DNA from: Brevundimonas sp. UBA5936
Lineage (GTDB): Bacteria; Pseudomonadota; Alphaproteobacteria; Caulobacterales; Caulobacteraceae
Direction of reading: 5' to 3'
Assembly (NCBI GenBank): GCA_002430835.1
Contig: DJDA01000001.1
Coordinates: 61,399 to 72,664, forward strand
DNA length: 11,266 nucleotides
Part shown: positions 6,152 through 11,266 of the stretch, piece after piece
Layout of the letters: the number at the start of each line of letters is the position of its first letter
Position numbering within the stretch: position 1 is the first letter of the stretch
The notes under the pieces: model-generated
The model's input: the letters and a program-made list of their open reading frames with translations, nothing else
The model's database searches: none
Told to the model about the DNA's origin: nothing
Made by a program: the position numbers and the translations under genes

Positions 6152-6664
6152 ATGAACGCCGCGCCCGCCTCCGCCCCTGAAAACGACCTGCAGACTGCGG
6201 GGGCGATCACGCGTGAGACGACGGCCGACGCGGCCGCCGTCGACGCCCTGGTCATCGCCGCCTTCGGTCCCGGCCGCTTCGCCAAGACGGCCGAGCGTCT
6301 GCGCGAGCGCGCGCCGCTGGCGGCGGGGTTCTGCCTGTATGAAGGCGGGCGTCTGATCGGCTCGGTGCGGCTGTGGTCGATCCTGACCGGCGAGGCGCGT
6401 TCGGTCTTTCTGGGGCCGATCGCCGTGGACAAGGCCAGCCGCAGCACCGGGCTGGGCGGCGAAATGGTGCGGGCCTGTATCGCAGAGGCGAAGGCCCTGG
6501 GGCTGGACGGCGTCCTGCTGGTCGGCGATCCTCCCTATTTCTCGCGTTTCGGGTTCGTGCCTGCGCCCGACGCCGTGCTGCCGGGGCCGGTGGATCAGCG
6601 GCGGGTGATGTGGCTGCCCTTCACCGCAGCGGCGCCGGTTGGAGCGGTTCGCCCCGACGTCTGA
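6152..6664 (+). CDS. GNAT-family N-acetyltransferase (YhbS-like)
   Basis: A 170-residue predicted acetyl-CoA-dependent acetyltransferase; the acceptor is unknown. The fold runs from about residue 18 (ITRETTADAAAVDALVIAAF) to 140. The core strand FLGPIAV (86-92) leads into the pyrophosphate-binding loop R97-S-T-G-L-G-G103, the Q/R-x-x-G-x-G motif A of GNAT enzymes. VLLVGDPPYFSRFGF follows, a stretch typical of the YhbS-type group (COG3153). The start is ATG with AGGGG six bases upstream. The first 17 residues are Ala/Pro-rich and probably unstructured. It lies 51 nt after the crotonase and 48 nt before DUF1285, same strand, so it may be co-transcribed or have its own promoter in the gap. Family is secure; substrate cannot be told from sequence. 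Confidence 0.9.
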   Translation: MNAAPASAPENDLQTAGAITRETTADAAAVDALVIAAFGPGRFAKTAERLRERAPLAAGFCLYEGGRLIGSVRLWSILTGEARSVFLGPIAVDKASRSTGLGGEMVRACIAEAKALGLDGVLLVGDPPYFSRFGFVPAPDAVLPGPVDQRRVMWLPFTAAAPVGAVRPDV

Positions 6665-6682
6665 GCCGGGCGCAGCCTTCCT

Positions 6683-6708
6683 TTGCGAGGCGACGCATCC
6701 CATAGTTC
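6683..6708 (+). promoter_or_regulatory. Candidate promoter for the DUF1285-Nudix-CCA genes
   Basis: TTGCGA at 6683-6688 and CATAGTTC at 6701-6708, separated by 12 nt, roughly follow the Caulobacter -35/-10 arrangement (TTGACG, 10-14 nt, GCTANAWC). Transcription would start at about 6713-6715, on the ATG itself, and no ribosome site is visible there. Weak match by eye. Confidence 0.3.
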
Positions 6709-6712
6709 GGAT

Positions 6713-7273
6713 ATGACGAACCCACCGACATCTTCGGGTCTGACAGGCGTGGCCGAGGCTGCGCGGCAGGCGCCGGGGCGTGGCCTGCCGCCGGTGCATC
6801 TGTGGCATCCTGAGCATTGCGGCGAAATCGACATCCTGATCCGCGCCGATGGCGTGTGGATGCATGAGGGCTCGCCCATTGGTCGGGCCGAACTGGTGCG
6901 GTTGTTCTCGACGGTGCTGAGGAATGACCCGGACGGCTATCATCTGGTCACGCCGGTCGAGAAGCTGAAGATCGCGGTCGAAGACCTGCCGTTCCGCGCC
7001 GTGGCGGTGCGTGAGGAAGGCGACGCCCTGGTCTTCACCACGGATCAGGGCGATGAGGCCGCCGCAGGCCCCGACCACGCCATCGTCGTCGAGACGGACG
7101 CGGCGACTGGCGAGCCTGCGCCGCGCGTCCATGTGCGGGGCGACCTGTGGGCGCGGATCGCGCGGCCGGTCTTCTATGAACTGGTCGAGCGGGCGCAGGA
7201 GGCGGACGGGCGCCTGGCCGTGCGGTCGGGCGGCGTGACGTTTCCGCTGGGACCGGAAGGGGCGGGCCTGTGA
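6713..7273 (+). CDS. DUF1285 domain protein
   Basis: A 186-residue soluble protein of the DUF1285 family, conserved in alphaproteobacteria and of no established biochemical role. The hallmark stretch PPVHLWHPEHCGEIDILIRADGVWMHEGSPIGR is at residues 26-58 in pieces (HLWHPEHCGEIDI, then DGVWMHEGSPIGR), followed by LVRLFSTVL and a YHLVTPVEKLKI strand, then beta-rich sequence to the C-terminus. The start is ATG at 6713; a TTG ten codons upstream (6683) is less likely because DUF1285 proteins are about this length and it falls in the candidate promoter. No ribosome site precedes the ATG, which would suit a leaderless message. Its TGA overlaps the GTG of the Nudix gene, and that gene overlaps the CCA gene, a tightly coupled trio that recurs in alphaproteobacteria as I recall. 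Family call is strong; the function is unknown. Confidence 0.9.
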   Translation: MTNPPTSSGLTGVAEAARQAPGRGLPPVHLWHPEHCGEIDILIRADGVWMHEGSPIGRAELVRLFSTVLRNDPDGYHLVTPVEKLKIAVEDLPFRAVAVREEGDALVFTTDQGDEAAAGPDHAIVVETDAATGEPAPRVHVRGDLWARIARPVFYELVERAQEADGRLAVRSGGVTFPLGPEGAGL

Positions 7274-7944
7274 CGTGCAACAGCTTGAAGGCGCGCCTTC
7301 AGGCGCGGCTGGACCCGGTGTCCGACTGGTCGCCGGAGCGTGTGGCGGTGCGGTCCGACTATGACCTGAACCCCGATTTCAGCCGCCCGAAGGTCAAGCT
7401 GAGGCCGGCGGCGGTGCTGATCCCCATCATCGCGCGTGACGATGGTCCCAGCGTGCTGCTGACCCGGCGATCCGACAGTCTGGCCAGCCATACGGGGCAG
7501 ATCGCCTTTGCGGGCGGGCGGCTCGATCCCGGCGAGACAGCGCTGGACGCGGCCCTGCGCGAGGCATGGGAGGAGATCGCGTTGGACCCTGCCGTGGTCG
7601 AACCTCTGGGACTGGGCGATCCCTATGAGACGGGCACCGGCTTTTTGGTGACGCCGGTGGTGGGCTGGCTGACGGCGCCGCCGGTCGTCACCGCCTCGCC
7701 CGCCGAGGTGGCTGAGGTGTTCGAGGCGCCGTGGGACTTCCTGATGGACCCGGTGAACCATCGCCGTGACTATTATGATCAGGAGAACGGGCCGCGCCGC
7801 TGGTTCTGGGCCATGCCCTATCGCGAGCGCTACATCTGGGGCGCGACGGCGGGTATTCTGAAGGGGCTGTTCAACCGGCTCTATGGCGAAGAGGCTGCGC
7901 CGCATCAGGCCGCCGAGGCCGATGCGACCGAGAGCGTCGAATGA
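7270..7944 (+). CDS. CoA pyrophosphatase (Nudix hydrolase)
   Basis: A 224-residue Nudix enzyme that should cleave coenzyme A to 3',5'-ADP and phosphopantetheine, cytoplasmic and metal-dependent. The CoA-specific signature LLTRRSDSLASHTGQIAF (63-80) comes directly before the Nudix box (83-105), where Gly83, Glu89, Arg97-Glu98 and Glu101-Glu102 are in register. Two positions deviate: Ala81 where the CoA-pyrophosphatase signature has Pro (FAGG for FPGG), and Ala104 where the Nudix box usually has Gly. Further on are ETGTGFLVTPVVGWL and YIWGATAGIL, both typical of this subfamily. The start is GTG at 7270, overlapping the DUF1285 stop by 4 nt, with GGAAGGGG about eight bases upstream; the stop overlaps the CCA start. 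The trio is one operon. Function is secure at family level. Confidence 0.94.
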   Translation: MTCNSLKARLQARLDPVSDWSPERVAVRSDYDLNPDFSRPKVKLRPAAVLIPIIARDDGPSVLLTRRSDSLASHTGQIAFAGGRLDPGETALDAALREAWEEIALDPAVVEPLGLGDPYETGTGFLVTPVVGWLTAPPVVTASPAEVAEVFEAPWDFLMDPVNHRRDYYDQENGPRRWFWAMPYRERYIWGATAGILKGLFNRLYGEEAAPHQAAEADATESVE

Positions 7945-9149
7945 GCCGTGTCCTTGAGGGGCAGGACTGGCTGACGTCCAGCGCCACACGCGCGGTGATG
8001 GCGGCGTTGGCGGCGGCGGGCGGGGCGGACTGCGCCCGCTTCGTCGGCGGCTGCGTGCGCAACGCCGTCCTGGGCGCGTCGATCGACGACGTGGACATCG
8101 CCACCATCCTGACGCCCGAGGCGGTGGTCAGGGCGCTGAGGGCGGCGGGCCTGAAGAGCGTGCCGACGGGCATGGAGCACGGCACGGTGACGGCCATATC
8201 GGAGCGCCAGCCGTTCGAGATCACTACCCTGCGCCGGGACGTCTCGACCGACGGGCGCCGCGCCACCGTCGCCTTCACCGACGATTGGGCCGAGGATGCG
8301 GCGCGGCGGGATTTCCGCCTGAACGCCCTCTATGCCGATGCGGACGGGTTGATCCTCGACCCGACCGGCGCGGGGTATGAGGACGCCCTGGCCGGACGGA
8401 TCGTCTTCGTCGGCGAGCCGGAGCAGCGCATCCGCGAGGACTATCTGCGTATCCTGCGCTTCTATCGCTTCTTCGCCTGGTATGGGCGCGGCGCGCCGGA
8501 TGCGGCGGCGGTGGAAGCCTGCGCGGCTCTGGCGAAGGGCGTGGAGCAACTGTCGGCCGAGCGGGTGTCGAAGGAACTTCTAAAGCTGCTGGCCGCGCCC
8601 GATCCGCGCGCGGCGGTGGGGCTGATGGATGAGGCGGGCGTGCTGGGGCGGCTGGCGCCGCAGCCGGAACGTCTGACGCTGTTCGAGGCGATGGTTGAGG
8701 TCAGTGCGGACCCGGTGCTGCGTCTGTCGGCCCTGTTGCCGCATGATGCAGAGGCCGTGCGCGCGGCGGCGCTGAAGCTGCGGCTGTCGAACGCGCAGCG
8801 GGACCGGCTGGTCGAGGCGGTCGCCGAACGCATTGACCCGGAAATGAGCGAAGTCGAGGCGCGCGCCGTCCTCTGGCGCGCCGGGCGTCAGGCGGTGGAG
8901 GATCGGCTTTATCGCGCGTGGGCGGCGGGCGCGGACGCCGGGGCGGTGCGACGTCTGCTGGCGCTGGCGGCGGACTGGACGCCGCCAAAGCTGCCGGTGG
9001 GGGGCAAGGATCTGGCGCGGCTGGGCCTGTCTCCGGGGCCGGAGACGGGGCGGTTGCTCAAGGCTTTCGAGCAGAGCTGGATCGCCGACGACTTCCCCGA
9101 CCATGGGCACGAAGCGCGGCTGAAGGCTCTTATGGCTCGGCCCGGCTGA
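7941..9149 (+). CDS. cca: CCA tRNA nucleotidyltransferase (class II polymerase-beta superfamily)
   Basis: A 402-residue enzyme that builds or repairs the 3' CCA end of tRNA. The nucleotidyltransferase head shows FVGGCVRNAVLG (34-45) and the metal-binding Asp50/Asp52 in SIDDVDIAT, with Glu93 in FEITTLR as the third acidic position. Motif B, ARRDFRLNALY, lies at 121-131 with the Arg-Arg-Asp of class II enzymes, and the neck motif IREDYLRILRFYRF at 164-177. The C-terminal half is helical and Ala/Leu-rich as usual. Poly(A) polymerase shares these motifs, but the length and the alphaproteobacterial neighbourhood favour the CCA enzyme. The start ATG overlaps the Nudix stop by 4 nt. The 3' end overlaps the convergent membrane EEP gene by 20 nt, leaving no room for a terminator. 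Confidence 0.93.
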   Translation: MSRVLEGQDWLTSSATRAVMAALAAAGGADCARFVGGCVRNAVLGASIDDVDIATILTPEAVVRALRAAGLKSVPTGMEHGTVTAISERQPFEITTLRRDVSTDGRRATVAFTDDWAEDAARRDFRLNALYADADGLILDPTGAGYEDALAGRIVFVGEPEQRIREDYLRILRFYRFFAWYGRGAPDAAAVEACAALAKGVEQLSAERVSKELLKLLAAPDPRAAVGLMDEAGVLGRLAPQPERLTLFEAMVEVSADPVLRLSALLPHDAEAVRAAALKLRLSNAQRDRLVEAVAERIDPEMSEVEARAVLWRAGRQAVEDRLYRAWAAGADAGAVRRLLALAADWTPPKLPVGGKDLARLGLSPGPETGRLLKAFEQSWIADDFPDHGHEARLKALMARPG

Positions 9150-10077
9150 GGCGCACGATCACCGGGCGGTGGTCCGAGCCTGTCTTCTGGCCCAGCCGTC
9201 GCTCGACCAGCGCCAGATCGGGCGAGCGCCAGACGTGGTCGATGGTGATGCCGAGGGAGGCGGGCAGGGCCGAGGGCCAGGTGCCCGGCCGGGCGGGGGC
9301 GGGGATCAGGCCCGTCTCGGCCTTGATCTGACGGCCGATGCGGCCGCTTGAGATGCTGTTGAAGTCGCCCGCCACGACGACCGAGCCTTCCAGTCCGGCG
9401 CGCAGTCCGGCTAGGCGTTGCGCCTGACTGATCTGGCCGTAGGGATGCTGGAAGGGCCAGGGCCGCGTCATGTGGACGGCGATCAGGCTGACCGGCCCCA
9501 GCGGCGTCTCGGCCCGGGCGACCAGGGCGGCCAGGCCCTGACCGTCGGCGTCGCGCACTCGATGCAGCGGCAGGCGCGAGGCGATCACCGAACGCGCGGC
9601 GCCGCTGGGCCGCTCCTTGCGCGGCGTGCTGACCCGGTGCGGATAGGCGGCCAGGATCGTGTCTAGTTGCGCGGCCGGGGCGTCGCCCAGTTCGATCAGC
9701 ATGACGACATCGGCGTCGGCCTGTTCGATGGAACGGGTGATGGCCGCCACATCCTGATTTCGCGCCCACAGGTTTGCGGAATAGATGGTCAGGGTTTCGG
9801 GTCCGGCGGGGCGGCCTTTCTCAGGCGCCCACTGGGGCCAGACGGCCAAAAACAGCAGTCCCGCCGCGCCTGCGCCCAACGCCGCCATGTCCCACAGGCG
9901 AAGCAGCAGGAAGAGGCCGCACAGCACGACCGTCGCGACCAGGGCGGGCGCGGTGAACTGGGTCAGCAGGTCGGGCAGGCGGTGGCCGATGCGGCTGAGC
10001 GCCGAGACGGCGACGAGGCCGGGCGGCGCCAGCAGGGCCAGGGCGGCCAGCCGCATCAGGGCCTGGGTCAGGGTCAT
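9130..10077 (-). CDS. Membrane-anchored endonuclease/exonuclease/phosphatase-family protein
   Basis: A 315-residue protein with three predicted N-terminal membrane helices (about 8-27, 42-60, 64-82) followed by an EEP catalytic domain. The DNase I-like catalytic set is complete: Asn102 in YSANLW, Glu129 in MLIELGD, His202 in IAVHMTRP, Asp238/Asn240 in AGDFNS, Asp280 in TIDHVW and Asp302/His303 in GSDHRPV. This layout resembles YafD-type proteins. Substrates in the EEP superfamily range from nucleic acids to phospholipids and phosphoinositides, so I do not assign one; whether the domain faces the periplasm or the cytoplasm is also unsettled. The start is ATG at 10075-10077, with AAAGG eight bases upstream; Met8 is an alternative. 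It is transcribed alone, leftward, overlapping the end of the CCA gene. The domain identification is strong. Confidence 0.9.
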   Translation of the reverse strand: MTLTQALMRLAALALLAPPGLVAVSALSRIGHRLPDLLTQFTAPALVATVVLCGLFLLLRLWDMAALGAGAAGLLFLAVWPQWAPEKGRPAGPETLTIYSANLWARNQDVAAITRSIEQADADVVMLIELGDAPAAQLDTILAAYPHRVSTPRKERPSGAARSVIASRLPLHRVRDADGQGLAALVARAETPLGPVSLIAVHMTRPWPFQHPYGQISQAQRLAGLRAGLEGSVVVAGDFNSISSGRIGRQIKAETGLIPAPARPGTWPSALPASLGITIDHVWRSPDLALVERRLGQKTGSDHRPVIVRLSRAEP

Positions 10078-10277
10078 GCAGCGACCTTTGAAGAAAGCGT
10101 GTGGGCGCCCCGGTTAGCGCGTCGGCGCGGCGCCTGTCGAGCGGGGCGTCATGCGTCCAAATGCGCGGGCGGGGCGCGTGTCAATAGCGCGTCCGACGCG
10201 GCCAATCCCAGAAAATTCCCGACTTTGGCGCTGTCTGGAGTGGATCGGTGCGCCGGGGTTCGGGGCCTGAGCAGACT

Positions 10278-10301
10278 GCGGTCTCAACCTTTGGAGACCG
10301 C
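10278..10301 (+). promoter_or_regulatory. Hairpin covering the ribosome site of the DUF2793 gene
   Basis: Bases 10278-10285 (GCGGTCTC) pair perfectly with 10294-10301 (GAGACCGC) around an 8-nt loop, ending two bases before the ATG at 10304. The Shine-Dalgarno GGAG (10293-10296) has three of its four bases in the 3' arm. Folded, it would hide the ribosome site, so this could be a translational switch or brake. It could also be chance in GC-rich sequence, though an exact 8-bp stem at this place is notable. Confidence 0.5.
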
Positions 10302-10303
10302 TC

Positions 10304-11266
10304 ATGAGCGATGACGCCAGCGCGCGGCTGGGCCTGCCTTATCTGGCGGCCGGACAGTTGCAGAAACACGTGACCTTGAACGAGGCCCTGACCCGTCTGG
10401 ACGCCCTGATCCAGACGGCGGTGGTCAGCCGCACCACGACGCAGCAGCCTGCCGATCCGGCCGAGGGCGCGCTCCACATCCTGCCGGGGGCGGCGACGGG
10501 CGCGGACTGGGCGACGCATCCGGCAGGTAGTCTGCTGCGGCATGAGCGGGGCGGCTGGCTGCCGGTTCCTGCGCCGGACGGTCTGCTGGCCGTGGTGCTG
10601 GACAGCGAGGAGATACTGGTCCGCCGCGAAGGCGTCTGGACGCCCCTGTCCTTCGGCCTGCCCGAAGAAATCCAGCAGATCACCCGTCTGGGCGTGAACA
10701 CCACGGCGGACGCGACGAACGTCGTCGCCGTGCGGGCCAACAAGGCGCTGTGGACCGCGCTGGAAAGCGAGAGCGGTGGCGATGGCGATCTGCGCTTCAC
10801 CTTCAACAAGCAGACGGCGGGCGATGTCCTGTCCCTATTGTTCCAGAGCGGCTGGGGCGGGCGGGCTGAGTTAGGTCTGGTCGGCGACGACGACCTGCGG
10901 CTGAAGGTCAGCCCCGACGGCGGCGCCTGGCGCGAGGCGCTGCGGATCGATCGCAGCACCGGCCGCGCCTGGTTCGGTCTGGGCGCAACGCGGCGCGAGA
11001 CGACGGTGCTGACGACCTCTGGAAGCTGGACCCCGCCGAACTGGGCGCGCTGGGTCGAGGTCGTCTGCCTGGGCGGCGGCGGAGGCGGGGGCGCTGGAGG
11101 GATCGGCGCGTCTGGAACGTTTCGGTACGGCGGCGGGGGCGGCGGTGCGGGCGGCGTCATGACGGCGCATTGGGCGGCCGAGGCGTTGGTCGCGGGCGTG
11201 ACGGTCACGGTGGGCGCAGGCGGCGCGGGCGGCGTCGGTACGAGCGTTGCGGGCGCTCAGGGCGAG
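10304..11266 (+). CDS. DUF2793 protein with glycine-rich tail-fibre-like C-terminus (3' end outside window)
   Basis: An open frame of 321 codons running off the right edge. Residues 6-115 match the DUF2793 pattern (RLGLPYLAAGQLQKHVTLNEAL at the start, then a beta-rich part ending in an RREGVW stretch). A middle module follows with LGVNTTADATN (129-139), KQTAGDVLSLLFQSG and KVSPDGGAWREALRID (201-216). The last visible part begins with TTSGSWTPPNWARWVEVVC (237-255) and turns into Gly-rich runs (257-320), like the glycine-rich domains of phage tail fibres. DUF2793 proteins in this class often lie near prophage or gene-transfer-agent structural genes, so a surface-binding or tail-adhesin role is inferred; no other phage gene is in the window. 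The start ATG has GGAG seven bases upstream, within a hairpin. The 226-nt gap before it (10078-10303) holds the divergent 5' regions of this gene and the EEP gene, with no promoter I would defend. Confidence 0.85.
   Translation, partial: MSDDASARLGLPYLAAGQLQKHVTLNEALTRLDALIQTAVVSRTTTQQPADPAEGALHILPGAATGADWATHPAGSLLRHERGGWLPVPAPDGLLAVVLDSEEILVRREGVWTPLSFGLPEEIQQITRLGVNTTADATNVVAVRANKALWTALESESGGDGDLRFTFNKQTAGDVLSLLFQSGWGGRAELGLVGDDDLRLKVSPDGGAWREALRIDRSTGRAWFGLGATRRETTVLTTSGSWTPPNWARWVEVVCLGGGGGGGAGGIGASGTFRYGGGGGGAGGVMTAHWAAEALVAGVTVTVGAGGAGGVGTSVAGAQGE

Noticed and set aside
5246..7132. A 628-codon open frame on the minus strand across the crotonase, GNAT and DUF1285 genes
   Set aside because: It is antisense to three genes with clear family motifs. 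Its protein is Arg/Gln/His-rich and low-complexity, as expected when high third-position GC removes stop codons from the opposite strand.
10078..10303. Possible tRNA-like or promoter elements in the gap, including a perfect TTGACA on the minus strand at 10179-10184
   Set aside because: No cloverleaf can be formed, and no acceptable -10 box stands at the right distance from TTGACA.
10339..11208. A 289-codon minus-strand frame inside the DUF2793 gene
   Set aside because: Pro/Arg/Ser-rich product created by the glycine codons of the real gene read in reverse.

Overview
The window reads as ordinary chromosome of a high-GC alphaproteobacterium, most likely Caulobacterales (Caulobacter/Brevundimonas-like). 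The support is third-codon positions that are nearly all G or C, GTG and TTG starts, candidate promoters resembling the Caulobacter -35/-10 pattern, and recognisable alphaproteobacterial families (DUF1285, DUF2793, a DUF1285-Nudix-CCA cluster). The taxonomic call is inference. I see no tRNA, rRNA, insertion sequence, CRISPR array or attachment site.

Layout. 2-745 (+) is the 3' part of recN, a DNA-repair ATPase. It meets a leftward group, read from right to left: exonuclease III (xthA, 3107-2322), a small membrane-anchored protein (2318-1776) and a DUF429-like RNase H-fold protein (1700-780). A perfect 12-bp hairpin lies between recN and that group. Further right, a leftward gene (4144-3215) encodes an exported protein with three tandem four-cysteine repeats. 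A strong terminator (3163-3192) separates it from xthA.

A divergent promoter region (about 4145-4256) then launches a rightward series: a metallo-beta-lactamase-fold hydrolase (4257-5330) overlapping an enoyl-CoA isomerase-like crotonase (5327-6100), a GNAT acetyltransferase (6152-6664), and DUF1285, CoA pyrophosphatase and CCA-adding enzyme (6713-9149). The last three are coupled by 4-nt start/stop overlaps. A leftward membrane-anchored endonuclease/exonuclease/phosphatase protein (10077-9130) overlaps the CCA gene tail to tail by 20 nt. After a 226-nt gap, a rightward DUF2793 gene with a glycine-rich tail-fibre-like C-terminus (from 10304) runs off the right edge.

How the genes relate. recN and xthA both serve DNA repair. 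DUF1285, Nudix and CCA form a housekeeping cluster linking CoA turnover and tRNA maturation. The hydrolase/crotonase pair is probably an acyl-CoA or thioester metabolism pair. The DUF2793 gene is the only part with a phage or gene-transfer-agent flavour.

I found no clear undescribed multi-gene system. The items most worth a second look are the 12-cysteine repeat protein, the crotonase whose acidic residue placement points to isomerase rather than hydratase chemistry, the hairpin that buries the ribosome site of the DUF2793 gene, and candidate near-leaderless starts.
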